From NCBI GenBank assembly GCA_040905145.1, contig JBBDSC010000017.1, positions 1 to 61,079 of the forward strand: DNA of 61,079 nt, in the 5' to 3' direction. The notes below the pieces were generated by a model. The model was not told the origin of the DNA. It saw nothing but the letters and a program-made list of their open reading frames with translations, and ran no database searches. The DNA is from DATGMS01 sp040905145 (lineage in GTDB: Bacteria > Bacteroidota > Bacteroidia > Cytophagales > Cyclobacteriaceae). Of the stretch, positions 52,163-60,831 are shown piece after piece. A program made the position numbers and the translations under genes. How positions within the stretch are numbered: position 1 is the stretch's first letter; every line of letters begins with the position of its first letter.

Positions 52163-52975
52163 TTATTCCCAAAGCGGATATTTTTCCAGTATAACTTCTT
52201 TCCCAAAGAACAATTTTGTGGCGTGTTCAAATGAAACCGTATAATCAGATACCAAGAACCTGTCTTTTTCTGCATTTCCCTGATGTAAAAGATTGTTGAG
52301 CTCAAGAAAAGATCTGGTAGCTTTGGCCACTATTTCAGAACTATCGATAACTTCTACCCCCTCGGGGTAAAATTCCGTAATTTGATTTTTAATTAGCGGG
52401 TAATGCGTACAACCTAAAATCAATGCATTGAGTGCCATTAAATCAGGATGATCCAAATAGGATTTGATGATCGCATAGCTCACTTCATTTTTATGAAAGC
52501 CCTCTTCTATCATTGGGGCCAGTAAAGGGGTGGCCAATGACACCAATTCTATGTTTTCTCCTAAGGCATCTACCTTTTGATGATACACTCCTGAACTTAC
52601 GGTTTGTTTAGTTCCTATTAAACCCACCTTTTTCCCAGCATGATTCTCCCTTAAATAATCCACTACCGGATCAATCACGTTAAACACTCCGGCTTTGGAA
52701 GCTACGTAGGCTTTCACCAGTTCAAAAGCTGCCGTTGAAGCAGAATTACAGGCAATCAAAATAAACTTACAGTTGGCTTTTAACAAAACGTCTGCGATCT
52801 TGATAGAGTAAGCTTGAATGGAAGCGGTACTTTTGTCACCATAGGGAAGATGGGCCGTGTCCCCAAAATAAATAATTTTCTCGTTGGGAAGAATATTTTT
52901 CACCGCCCTTGCCACGGTGAGCCCCCCTATCCCACTGTCAAAAATCCCTATTGGTGCTGCTGCTTTTTTGGACAT
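52163..52975 (-). CDS. murI: Glutamate racemase
   Basis: This 270-residue protein has the two catalytic cysteines of glutamate racemase, in ILIACNSASTAAF-like ILIACNSAS (about residue 78) and ILGCTHYPL (about 189), and the start motif IGIFDSGIGGLTVARAV. It makes D-glutamate for peptidoglycan in the cytoplasm. The gene lies upstream of the PurF-like gene on the same strand with a gap of 156 bases. The possible -7 box TTAATTTG (53000-53007) lies 25 bases upstream of the start. Confidence 0.94.
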   Translation of the reverse strand: MSKKAAAPIGIFDSGIGGLTVARAVKNILPNEKIIYFGDTAHLPYGDKSTASIQAYSIKIADVLLKANCKFILIACNSASTAAFELVKAYVASKAGVFNVIDPVVDYLRENHAGKKVGLIGTKQTVSSGVYHQKVDALGENIELVSLATPLLAPMIEEGFHKNEVSYAIIKSYLDHPDLMALNALILGCTHYPLIKNQITEFYPEGVEVIDSSEIVAKATRSFLELNNLLHQGNAEKDRFLVSDYTVSFEHATKLFFGKEVILEKYPLWE

Positions 52976-53116
52976 ATGTGTATGTTTTCGAAAAACAAAT
53001 TAAGCGTAAAATAATGAATTTTACCTGAAACGAGCAGTGAATTTATTTGTCTTGGAATGACCCTGTTAATTTCATAGCCTATCCATTCACAGCCTTCGAT
53101 GGCTGAAAAAGACAAT

Positions 53117-53146
53117 AAAAAACCTTGAGCTGCGCGCCCAAGGTTT
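53117..53146 (-). terminator. Minus-strand terminator without a known gene
   Basis: On the minus strand AAACCTTG (53146-53139) pairs perfectly with CAAGGTTT (53127-53120) around an 11-base GC-rich loop, and the T-run continues to 53117. On the + strand no T-run follows, so it acts on minus-strand transcripts. The only minus-strand space upstream is 53147-53494, which has no convincing gene, so it points to a short unknown transcript. Confidence 0.7.
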
Positions 53147-53410
53147 CATTTGCAAGCAAAGAGTGAATGATTAAATTACAAGTAAATATACCAATTAATG
53201 GTTTCTAAAAAAAAATAAAGCCCCCCATTTTGCCTTTTTATTCGTTTTGATCAGACCATTCCCGATAAATGATAAAGCAGGAAGCTCAGCTGCTATATTT
53301 ATAAGTGCTATCCCCTTCAAAAAACCACATGAATTCAGGGTGTGCCTTTCGCTTTGACCTATGTCTACAACATGGGTAGACTTTCCACAAAACCGCCAAA
53401 GACACACCCT
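53147..53410 (-). ncRNA. Candidate small structured RNA
   Basis: Three nested helices occur at 53337-53410: AGGGTGTG (53337-53344) with CACACCCT (53403-53410), CTTTG (53352-53356) with CAAAG (53397-53401), and GTCTAC (53363-53368) with GTAGAC (53376-53381). They form one extended imperfect hairpin. A minus-strand terminator at 53117-53146 closes the unit, so a minus transcript of about 290 bases starting near 53410 is suggested. The putative -7 box before it (ATGCTTTG, 53420-53413) is weak. A 70-codon frame on the minus strand (53195-53407) has no recognisable features. I checked by eye for tmRNA, RNase P, SRP and 6S landmarks and found none. Strand and limits are tentative. Confidence 0.35.
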
Positions 53411-53494
53411 CTCAAAGCATTAGAAATGACATTTTTTGTGGCACATCCTATGATTTAACAAAGTGGAACAGTTGAACCGCTAAAAAACAATTAT

Positions 53495-53704
53495 ATGAAA
53501 AAGGTAATTATCCTACTACTTCTGGCTATAAGTTTCGTAGTGATGACCTTGATTTCCTGGATGAAATTCCAGACCACCATCTATTTTCAATCCAACCAAT
53601 CCCCATGGGAATACCAAGTGGAGGATTCAAATCGCATTCACTCCAAATATATGATGGGTTTTCGTCTGTTTGTACCTTTGGATGAAAAGGCGGTAAAATT
53701 CTAA
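53495..53704 (+). CDS. Small single-pass membrane protein, unknown
   Basis: This 69-residue frame starts with a strong hydrophobic segment (VIILLLLAISFVVMTLISWM, residues 4-23), which could be a signal or anchor. The rest is short and polar, with FQTTIYFQSNQSPWEYQVEDSN-type sequence. The next gene is 12 bases away on the same strand, so the two may form a unit. No family is recognised. Confidence 0.5.
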   Translation: MKKVIILLLLAISFVVMTLISWMKFQTTIYFQSNQSPWEYQVEDSNRIHSKYMMGFRLFVPLDEKAVKF

Positions 53705-53716
53705 ATTAACAATAAA

Positions 53717-54043
53717 ATGAAGCAGTTCATTTACATATTTTGCCTCTTCACAATTTTGGAAGGATCTTCTTGCAACCGAAAAAAAGGTGAGAACCACCCT
53801 AGGTTGCATCAGGAGGAGCAGAGTTATAGTGATTCTCTTTCAGAAACAATCTCATTGGATGAATTACCTGTTCTCATTAAAGAAGAGATCAACAATCATG
53901 AATTATTTTATGGATTAAATATTTCAAATATCGTCAGAATTACAGAAAATGATTTTACCTATTATGATATGACTTTCAAGGATATCGATGGCCAGTTAAT
54001 TATGGTTTTTTACGACGAGGAAGGAAAAATAATTGTTCCTTAA
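53717..54043 (+). CDS. Small lipoprotein with a PepSY-like domain
   Basis: This 108-residue protein has a lipoprotein signal (IYIFCLFTILEGSSC, lipobox Cys19). The mature part ends in LPVLIKEEINNHELFYGLNISNIVRITENDFTYYDMTFKDIDGQLIMVFYDEEGKIIV, resembling PepSY-like (DUF2874) domains with a helix and strands, here in a single copy. Such small proteins are often exported to the periplasm. The function is unknown. A strong terminator follows at 54149. Confidence 0.6.
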   Translation: MKQFIYIFCLFTILEGSSCNRKKGENHPRLHQEEQSYSDSLSETISLDELPVLIKEEINNHELFYGLNISNIVRITENDFTYYDMTFKDIDGQLIMVFYDEEGKIIVP

Positions 54044-54148
54044 AATGAGATGTGAAAAACTTTCTTTAGGTTAACTTAGATGAGCAGATTTTTCAACAAT
54101 GTAATAGGAGGAAAAAAAGAATAAAAATCACCTATCAAATATATGCCC

Positions 54149-54184
54149 AAAAGCACCGATTAATAATCGGTGCTTTTGTTTTTT
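54149..54184 (+). terminator. Strong intrinsic terminator
   Basis: The stem GCACCGAT/ATCGGTGC, extended by four A-T pairs outside and TA/TA inside, has a very short loop. TTTTGTTTTTT follows. It ends the lipoprotein unit and separates it from the regulator gene. Confidence 0.88.
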
Positions 54185-54189
54185 ATATT

Positions 54190-54197
54190 TACTTTTG
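54190..54197 (+). promoter_or_regulatory. -7 box of the NtrC-type regulator gene
   Basis: TACTTTTG fits TAnnTTTG exactly and lies 25 bases before the ATG at 54223. The -33 position falls within the terminator hairpin, so that element is not clear. Confidence 0.45.
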
Positions 54198-54222
54198 TAT
54201 TCGGAAAATACTAGCTTGTAGG

Positions 54223-55590
54223 ATGAAAAAAATACTTCTCATAGAAGATGATCTTACTTACTCTAAAATCATAAAAAAATTTTTAGAGAAAAACCAATAT
54301 ATTGTTGTTTCTACGACCAGATTAGTTGAAGCTTATAACCTTCTGGAAAGAGAGTCTCCAGAACTTATTATCACCGATTACCGCTTACCTGATGGAACAG
54401 GAATGGAAATTCTGGAAAAAGTGATTAATAATAAAAAAAATACTCCGGTGATATTGATCACCAATTACTCAGATATCAGAACGGCTGTAAAATCCATGAA
54501 AATGGGTGCCTTTGAATACATTACCAAACCAGTAAACCCCGATGAACTGTTGGCTACGGTAAATGAAGCTTTCAATATCAAAATCCGTTCATCAGAAAAT
54601 ATAGGAAACGCAGAAATCTCCAATCCTTCCCAAACATCACAACAGGTAGAGGATGATTACTTTGTAGGCGAAAGTAGTGTGGCTCTCCAAATAGAAGAAT
54701 ATATAAACCTGGTGGCTCCCACTGACATGAGTGTCATCGTGTTGGGAGAAAGTGGAACAGGTAAAGAATACATCGCAAAAAGGATTCATCAAAAATCGAA
54801 GCGGAGCTCCGGACCCTTTGTCGCTATTGATTGTGGGGCCTTATCAAAAGACCTGGCAGGCAGTGAGCTTTTTGGTCATGTCAAAGGAGCCTTTACCGGG
54901 GCCATGGAGAATAAAACCGGTCACTTTGAAAGCGCAAAGGGAGGTACTATTTTTCTTGATGAAATAGGAAACCTAAGTTATGAGGTTCAAATCAAGCTCT
55001 TAAGGGCCATTCAGGAAAGAAAAATCAGGAAAATTGGGGGAAATAAGGATATAGATATTGATGTCCGGATTATAGTTGCTTCCAATGAGGACTTGGCAGT
55101 GAGTGCAAAAAACGGGGAATTCAGGGAAGATTTATACCACCGATTGAATGAATTCAGTATGGAAGCAAGTCCTTTGCGGGAACGCAAGGAGGATCTTTTC
55201 CGGTTTACCGAATTGTTCTTAAACTCCAGTAATAAAATTTTGGAAAAGAATGTAGCTGGCTTCAGTGATGAAGTGAAGGATATATTCATGAATTACAGTT
55301 GGCCTGGGAACCTTCGGGAGTTTAAAAACATAATCAAAAGAGCCGTATTATTGACAGGTGATGGTCTGATTACAACGAGTGTTATACCACTGGACCTCAG
55401 CCTACCGGAAAATTCCATTTCAGAAATAGGTGCAGCCAAGGATCTCAAATCCTCTTTTGAGGACCAAGAAAGATCCCTGATCATCAAAACATTGGAGGAA
55501 GTAAAATACAATAAATCAAAAGCGGCCAAAATCCTGGATATGGACAGGAAAACACTTTATAATAAATTGGAAAAATATAGCATCGAATAG
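54223..55590 (+). CDS. NtrC-family sigma-54-dependent response regulator
   Basis: This 455-residue protein has three domains. The receiver domain (about 1-118) has phospho-acceptor D52 in ITDYRLPDGTG, acidic D9/D10 and K102. The AAA+ sigma-54 interaction domain (about 147-375) has Walker A GESGTGKE (175-182), GAFTGA (222-227) and Walker B FLDEIGN. A Fis-type helix-turn-helix closes the protein (YNKSKAAKILDMDRKTLYNKL). With intact GAFTGA it should activate sigma-54 promoters by ATP hydrolysis after phosphorylation. No sensor kinase lies nearby, so it is an orphan here. It is a single-gene unit with its own -7 box. Confidence 0.93.
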   Translation: MKKILLIEDDLTYSKIIKKFLEKNQYIVVSTTRLVEAYNLLERESPELIITDYRLPDGTGMEILEKVINNKKNTPVILITNYSDIRTAVKSMKMGAFEYITKPVNPDELLATVNEAFNIKIRSSENIGNAEISNPSQTSQQVEDDYFVGESSVALQIEEYINLVAPTDMSVIVLGESGTGKEYIAKRIHQKSKRSSGPFVAIDCGALSKDLAGSELFGHVKGAFTGAMENKTGHFESAKGGTIFLDEIGNLSYEVQIKLLRAIQERKIRKIGGNKDIDIDVRIIVASNEDLAVSAKNGEFREDLYHRLNEFSMEASPLRERKEDLFRFTELFLNSSNKILEKNVAGFSDEVKDIFMNYSWPGNLREFKNIIKRAVLLTGDGLITTSVIPLDLSLPENSISEIGAAKDLKSSFEDQERSLIIKTLEEVKYNKSKAAKILDMDRKTLYNKLEKYSIE

Positions 55591-55663
55591 CTTTCTTGTC
55601 TACAAAAAAACAAGTAGCTAATTATGAAGCCCACTTTCCTACTTTGGAGGTAAATTTAATTGG

Positions 55664-56425
55664 ATGAAGTCGATAATCAGTTTTATTATCAGGTATGTGC
55701 CTAGGAAATACCTTCAATTGGTCAGCCATTTACTCTTGAAGATAATGGCTGTTTTTTATCAGGGAAATAAAGTGACCTGTCCAGTCTGTAAAAGATCCTT
55801 CCGCAAATTCCTCCCATATGGACGTAAGTCAAGGGAAAATGCCCTTTGCCCTAACTGTCTTGCCTTGGAAAGGCACCGTTTGATATGGCTGTTTCTCCAA
55901 AATGAAACCCCTTTCTTCTCCGCTCCACTAAAAATACTGCATGTGGCTCCTGAACTTTGTTTTATAGACCGATTTGAAAGTTTAAAAAACATTGAATACA
56001 TAACAGGAGATATAGAATCCCCATTGGCAAAAGTGAAAATGGACATTCACAAAATTCCCTTCGAGGATAATTGCTTCGATGTAGTCTTTTGCAATCACGT
56101 GATGGAACATGTGGATGATGATATTTTAGCCTGTAGGGAAATAAACCGTGTGTTGAAGAAAAAAGGTTGGGGAATTATTCAATCTCCGGTGTATGACATT
56201 GAGAAAACCCTAGAGGACAAAACGATTAGGGAACCTGCCGAACGGGAGCGGTTGTTTGGCCAAAGGGATCACCTTAGGAAATACGGTTTGGACTATGCAA
56301 GAAGACTGAGCAAATCAGGGCTAATAGTAGAAGAAAATAATTTTGTAAAAACCCTTAGTGCTGAAACCATTAATAAATATGCTTTGCCAGAAAATGAGAT
56401 CATCTTTTACTGTAAAAAAGGCTAA
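55664..56425 (+). CDS. SAM-dependent methyltransferase with N-terminal zinc-ribbon-like motif
   Basis: This 253-residue protein has four cysteines as CPVC and CPNC near residues 39 and 64 that look like a zinc ribbon. A class I methyltransferase domain follows: ILHVAPELCFIDRFESL, DMDIHKIPFEDNCFDVVFCNHVMEHVDDD, and a typical post-motif segment GWGIIQSPV. The motif FEDNCFDVVFCNHVMEH resembles the UbiE/Methyltransf_11 group. The substrate is unknown. It ends 1 base before the convergent glycosyltransferase gene, and a role in surface polysaccharide or glycan synthesis is possible only by location. Confidence 0.8.
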   Translation: MKSIISFIIRYVPRKYLQLVSHLLLKIMAVFYQGNKVTCPVCKRSFRKFLPYGRKSRENALCPNCLALERHRLIWLFLQNETPFFSAPLKILHVAPELCFIDRFESLKNIEYITGDIESPLAKVKMDIHKIPFEDNCFDVVFCNHVMEHVDDDILACREINRVLKKKGWGIIQSPVYDIEKTLEDKTIREPAERERLFGQRDHLRKYGLDYARRLSKSGLIVEENNFVKTLSAETINKYALPENEIIFYCKKG

Positions 56426-56426
56426 T

Positions 56427-57389
56427 TTACCCTTTTAACATTTTTATAAAGCCTTCTAAAGAAAAGCCAGCACCATAGGAAAAGAGTTGTCCGTAGGAAG
56501 TGAAGACAGTTACAATACCAGTAAATAAGGACCTATTTTGGATACTGGCAGAAAGGAATACCCCAAGGGTCCACAAGCCGAATATCACAGTCCCCAGGTA
56601 AAAGCCTGGCAGAAACAAAAAAAAAGATATCGTCCATGCCAGCCATCCCAATAAAAAGGCCAATGGCAGAAAATGAACAAATTTAATGGAGCCCTGATGA
56701 TATCTACTGACATTAATCCGGTTTCTACCAAAAGAAAAACTCTGAGCTAAAAATGAACCGAAATCATTCTTCCTATTATGGTAGACAAAAGCTTCTTTTA
56801 TCAATTCCAATTTATATCCCAATCTCTTAATCCGGATGCTTAGTTCAATATCTTCTCCCTTGTTAGGATCAATAAATCCTTTTGTCTCCAAAAATACTGC
56901 TTTAGACAAACCCATGTTGTATCCTCTGGCCTGATATTTTGAAGCAGTTTTTAATTTACCCCTGATGCCACCAGTGGTCCACCAAGAAGTCATGCTGAAG
57001 TTAATGGCTTTTTGAAATACAGAAAAATCCTCGGCCGCCGCATCTGGGCCTCCGTGTGCATCCAATCTTCTTTCCTTTAAGGCATGGTTAAGGATTCCCA
57101 TATAATTGGGCGGCACAATGCAGTCAGAATCAAAAAGCACAAAATAATCCCCTTGGGCATTTCGCATCCCGAAATTTCTTGCGAAACCCTGTCCTTTATT
57201 AGATTGAAATAAATAACGTATGTTGAGTTTTTCCTGATATGAATTTACAATCTCCTCACAGGTAATCACTGATCCGTCTTCCACGATGAGGACTTCAAAA
57301 TTTTTATATACTTGGCGAACCAAGCTTTCCAATAGTTCCTTGATTTCCATTGGCCGGTTAAAGACTGGGATGACAACAGAAAAAAACAT
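56427..57389 (-). CDS. Family 2 glycosyltransferase with C-terminal membrane helices
   Basis: This 320-residue protein has the GT2 fold start FFSVVIPVFNRPMEIKELLESLVRQ and the DxD-like motif LFDSDCIVPP (about 91-100), then KGEDIELSIRIKRLGYK. Hydrophobic segments at about 238-290 suggest two to three membrane helices. It transfers a sugar from a nucleotide donor to an unknown acceptor, probably at the cytoplasmic membrane face. I chose the ATG at 57389, which overlaps the upstream gene stop by one base (TGATG). It is the last gene of the minus-strand run starting at 60665. Confidence 0.85.
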   Translation of the reverse strand: MFFSVVIPVFNRPMEIKELLESLVRQVYKNFEVLIVEDGSVITCEEIVNSYQEKLNIRYLFQSNKGQGFARNFGMRNAQGDYFVLFDSDCIVPPNYMGILNHALKERRLDAHGGPDAAAEDFSVFQKAINFSMTSWWTTGGIRGKLKTASKYQARGYNMGLSKAVFLETKGFIDPNKGEDIELSIRIKRLGYKLELIKEAFVYHNRKNDFGSFLAQSFSFGRNRINVSRYHQGSIKFVHFLPLAFLLGWLAWTISFFLFLPGFYLGTVIFGLWTLGVFLSASIQNRSLFTGIVTVFTSYGQLFSYGAGFSLEGFIKMLKG

Positions 57390-58351
57390 CAAGCGGTAAA
57401 ATTTATCTCCTCATCTATATTATAATCTGTTTTCCTGGAATTATTGGAGGTCATCATTTCGGCCAAAAATCCTGTAAGAAACAATTGCATTCCCACAATT
57501 ACTGCTACTATGGCCAGGAAGAAAAGAGGTTGTTCTGTTATTTCCCGAATGAGGATCCCATTTCTTATGGCATATATTTTCTCAAAAATCAGCCAGACTG
57601 TTATCAGGAATCCAGACAAAAAAGACAATGAACCCAGGGAGCCAAAAAAGTGCATAGGGTTCTTTTTGTACCGGTTCACAAAGGAGACTGATATTAAGTC
57701 AAGAAACCCATTAATAAATCTTTCAATGCCAAACTTTGTGTATCCATACTTCCTTGGCCGGTGCTCGACTATTTTTTCTCCAATGTTACCAAAACCATTC
57801 CATTTGGCTATTAAAGGAATGTAGCGGTGCATTTCCCCATAAATATGGATGTTTTTTACCACTTTCATTTTATAAGCTTTTAAGCCACAATTAAAATCAT
57901 GCAAATTAATTCCTGAAATCATCCGGGTAAACCCGTTAAAAATCCTTGACGGAATAGTTTTGGTAATGGGATCAAACCGTTTTTTCTTCCAACCTGACAC
58001 GACATCAAAGCCCTCTTTTGTCACCATTTTATACAAAGCCGGTATTTCATCTGGACTATCCTGCAGATCTGCGTCCATCGTAATGACCACTTTCCCCCTG
58101 ACTCTAGTAAAACCAATGTTCAAAGCAGCCGATTTACCGTAATTCCGGGTAAAGCCTATGGCTCTAATATGGCCGTTGGATCTGGACAATTCCCTAATGA
58201 CCTTCCAGGATAAATCGGTACTTCCATCGTTTATAAAGATTATCTCATAAGAATAACCATGTTCAGACATGACTCTATCCACCCATTGAGCTAATTCTGG
58301 AAGAGATTCCTCTTCATTGAATACTGGAATGACTATAGAAATCTGAATCAT
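57389..58351 (-). CDS. DPM1/GtrB-type family 2 glycosyltransferase
   Basis: This 320-residue protein starts with ISIVIPVFNEEESLPELAQWVDRV. The UDP-binding INDGSTDLSWKVI and DxD-type MDADLQDSPDEIP follow. Two membrane helices (about 235-255 and 270-290) lie at the C-terminus. The layout is that of dolichol- or undecaprenyl-phosphate sugar transferases such as DPM1 and GtrB, which load a sugar onto a lipid carrier. It overlaps the next gene by one base, and the DUF4199 gene is 6 bases upstream. Confidence 0.88.
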   Translation of the reverse strand: MIQISIVIPVFNEEESLPELAQWVDRVMSEHGYSYEIIFINDGSTDLSWKVIRELSRSNGHIRAIGFTRNYGKSAALNIGFTRVRGKVVITMDADLQDSPDEIPALYKMVTKEGFDVVSGWKKKRFDPITKTIPSRIFNGFTRMISGINLHDFNCGLKAYKMKVVKNIHIYGEMHRYIPLIAKWNGFGNIGEKIVEHRPRKYGYTKFGIERFINGFLDLISVSFVNRYKKNPMHFFGSLGSLSFLSGFLITVWLIFEKIYAIRNGILIREITEQPLFFLAIVAVIVGMQLFLTGFLAEMMTSNNSRKTDYNIDEEINFTA

Positions 58352-58357
58352 TAATTA

Positions 58358-58906
58358 TTAATAGTCTAATGACTTATCCTTTTTTTTTATTGTTGCTCCT
58401 AGAATTAAAGCTAAAACAGCATAAAATACCAGCATTACCCCCGCGGATTTCAACATACCAGTGACGGTATAACTCTCTAACAATCCTTGTCTAATTTCAT
58501 CAATTTGATCTGAGGACATGGCATCCCCCGTCCCAAAAGCATCCATTATCCCCAAGGTATTTTCCACTCCTATATCGGCCATATTCTCAGCAAGAGTTGG
58601 ATCCATTCCAATAAATAACAGCATATTGCCGACGGTAGTTATCACCAGCATAATCAGCAAAGTGAAAAAAGAAAATTGGAAAGCAGGTCCAAAATTTATA
58701 AATCCCCCAAGCTGCCTTCTGTAATTGATGCCAAAATATATTACCAGACTACAATAGATCACCAAGGAACCAAATCCTACCCAACCCGAAGCCAGCAAAC
58801 TATAGTCAACAATGTACAACAAAAAGGTTATCCCGGTTAAAATCAACCCAATGACAACCCCAGATTTAATAGCTGCATGAAAGGGCTTTTGCTCTAATTC
58901 CATCAT
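58358..58906 (-). CDS. DUF4199 membrane protein
   Basis: This 182-residue protein has four membrane helices (about 14-32, 35-55, 72-94 and 155-172). The loop INYRRQLGGFINFGPAFQFSFFTLLIMLVI resembles the DUF4199 family, common in Bacteroidetes. A second, divergent copy lies 2 bases upstream. The function is unknown. In Bacteroidetes such genes often sit between a dihydroorotase-like gene and a lipid-linked glycosyltransferase gene, which is the order here. Confidence 0.82.
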   Translation of the reverse strand: MMELEQKPFHAAIKSGVVIGLILTGITFLLYIVDYSLLASGWVGFGSLVIYCSLVIYFGINYRRQLGGFINFGPAFQFSFFTLLIMLVITTVGNMLLFIGMDPTLAENMADIGVENTLGIMDAFGTGDAMSSDQIDEIRQGLLESYTVTGMLKSAGVMLVFYAVLALILGATIKKKDKSLDY

Positions 58907-58908
58907 TA

Positions 58909-59421
58909 TTAATTTTTAGTCCTCTTCAAAATTATTGAAATTATTATAGTGAAAAATAAACCAGGAAATACCTTTCGTAAAAAATCGTTAACAGCCACAT
59001 CAAAGATAGTCATATTGGAAATATTCTCATGCGTCCTGTCATATGACTCCTGATCAAGTTGTGCAATGAGAACTTCTTTTTTTTCCACCAGTAGGTCCAG
59101 ATTTGATGTTCTATATCCATCAAAAATTTCCGGAGCCACATTCAGAAAAACAAATATAACCATCGCAGAGATCAAAGCCAAAATGGAGTAAACAAAAAAG
59201 CCCACTGTCATAGCCTGACCGAAAGACATTTCCCTTTCATTCATTCTGTCTTTAAAGTTTTTTATTCCCAAGAAAACAAATACTGGAATAATGGCATACC
59301 CAAAAATTTCAGTAAAACTTATGGGATCTTTGTCCAAAAAATAAATAACGAGAAAAGCAATCCCACAAAATGCCCCACCTAACAACCCAAATAAATATGC
59401 GGCTTTAAAATATTTATTCAT
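58909..59421 (-). CDS. DUF4199 membrane protein, second copy
   Basis: This 170-residue protein has four membrane helices with the same layout as its downstream neighbour: a helix pair at the N-terminus, the loop FKDRMNEREMSFGQAMTVGFFVYSILALISAMV, and a helix at the C-terminus. The two look like an old tandem duplication, with low identity. Its start overlaps the dihydroorotase-like stop by one base (TAATG), which shows tight coupling. Confidence 0.8.
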   Translation of the reverse strand: MNKYFKAAYLFGLLGGAFCGIAFLVIYFLDKDPISFTEIFGYAIIPVFVFLGIKNFKDRMNEREMSFGQAMTVGFFVYSILALISAMVIFVFLNVAPEIFDGYRTSNLDLLVEKKEVLIAQLDQESYDRTHENISNMTIFDVAVNDFLRKVFPGLFFTIIISIILKRTKN

Positions 59422-60665
59422 TAAATTTTTTCGAATTTCCCGTTGTTAATGACATACTTCACCTTTCCTTTTAGGGTTGAATTAAACCAAGGAGCATTAT
59501 TAGAGATGGACTGATTGCTCTTGTGGTCGTACTGCCATTCTTCTTCTGGATCAAATATCGTAAGAGACGTTAATGCCCCCTCTTCTTCCAGACGAAGAAC
59601 TTTGGAGGGGCCCCGGGTTATTTTATCTATCAGTAAGGGCCAGCCCAACTCTGCTTTAAGTTGGACAAGACCGGCAAGAAAGGTTTGTAAACCAGCCATC
59701 CCAAATGAAGCAAGATCAAATTCCATATGTTTGGAATCAAAATCCTGCGGCTGATGATTGGACACAATAGCATCAATTGTTCCATCTTTTAGCCCTTCTA
59801 TAAGCTCATCCCTATCCTTCTTGCCCCTAAATGGTGGAATCACTTTTAAGTTGGTATCAAAATCCACCAAGTCTTCGTCGGAAAACAATAGCTGATAAAG
59901 CGAAACATCTGCAGTTACATTCAATCCACTTTTTTTTGCTTCCCGAATGCTTTTGACCGCCCCTGCCGTGCTGACCGTTTGGAAATGGACAGAACCACCT
60001 GCATACTTTAAAATCTTTATGTTTTTTTGAACGGCTATTTCTTCCGCAATGGAGGGGATGCCTTTAATCCCAAGCTTGGTAGAGGTAAAGCCTTCATGCA
60101 TATGCCCAAAAATTGAAAGTAGGGGATCATAGGAATGGTCAAATAAAAGGCCATCAAACTTTTGGAGATACTGAAGGATTTTCACCATGCGATCAGAGTT
60201 GGATAAGGGTATAACCCCCTCTCCAAAAATCACCACCCCTTGATGATATATATCCAGAATTTCGGTCAGATCTTCTCCCTTTGTATCTAAAGTTACGGCA
60301 GCCTGTATGTGGATTGTAGTAAAGAAATCCCTAACCTTACTTTTAATAAATTCCACATCATTCTTGGATTGAATAGTCGGCAAAGTATTGGGCAAAATTA
60401 CAGCTTCAGCAAAACCACTCACTTTCAAGGTATTTCCAAGACTCTCCAATGTTTCCCTGTGCTCTAATCCCGGCTCACCAACAAAACACCTTAAATCTAT
60501 CCATCCTCTTGAGGCTAACAAACCTGCACAATCAATAACCTCAAGATCATCTGGATAATCTTGGTCACTTACTCTTTGTAACTTTTCACCATTATAATAA
60601 TAATCTGAAATTTCATGCACCAGATTATCTTCAATTAATTTCAGTGATTTGAATAATATAGACAT
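59421..60665 (-). CDS. Dihydroorotase-like protein lacking the HxH metal motif
   Basis: This 414-residue protein has an amidohydrolase barrel similar to dihydroorotase: GWIDLRCFVGEPGLEHRETLESLGNTL, EAVILPNTLPTIQ and HFQTVSTAGAVKSIREAK. In true dihydroorotases the segment after GxID is HxH, binding zinc, but here it reads RCF. The final Asp-containing motif is altered as well (SNHQPQDF). Catalysis of the normal reaction, carbamoyl aspartate to dihydroorotate, is therefore doubtful. Bacteroidetes carry similar proteins, so this may be an inactive partner or one with another role. I chose the ATG at 60665, since the longer frame to 60692 adds unrelated residues. Confidence 0.8.
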   Translation of the reverse strand: MSILFKSLKLIEDNLVHEISDYYYNGEKLQRVSDQDYPDDLEVIDCAGLLASRGWIDLRCFVGEPGLEHRETLESLGNTLKVSGFAEAVILPNTLPTIQSKNDVEFIKSKVRDFFTTIHIQAAVTLDTKGEDLTEILDIYHQGVVIFGEGVIPLSNSDRMVKILQYLQKFDGLLFDHSYDPLLSIFGHMHEGFTSTKLGIKGIPSIAEEIAVQKNIKILKYAGGSVHFQTVSTAGAVKSIREAKKSGLNVTADVSLYQLLFSDEDLVDFDTNLKVIPPFRGKKDRDELIEGLKDGTIDAIVSNHQPQDFDSKHMEFDLASFGMAGLQTFLAGLVQLKAELGWPLLIDKITRGPSKVLRLEEEGALTSLTIFDPEEEWQYDHKSNQSISNNAPWFNSTLKGKVKYVINNGKFEKI

Positions 60666-60831
60666 AGAAAACAGCTTTGTGCAAAACTGCAATAATATTC
60701 TTTAAAAAAATAAACTTAGATACAACAAAAATTCAAATAGAATAAAAAACACAATCCAGCCATGGAAAACAGCTGGTAAGAAATTAGGGATATTGTGTAG
60801 TCTGGTACCTGGTTTTGAAATGGGAAATAAG

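Noticed and set aside
53195..53407. 70-codon minus-strand frame upstream of murI
   Set aside because: It starts with GTG inside the nested hairpin, has no recognisable domain or coherent hydrophobic pattern, and is better explained as chance within a possible RNA gene.
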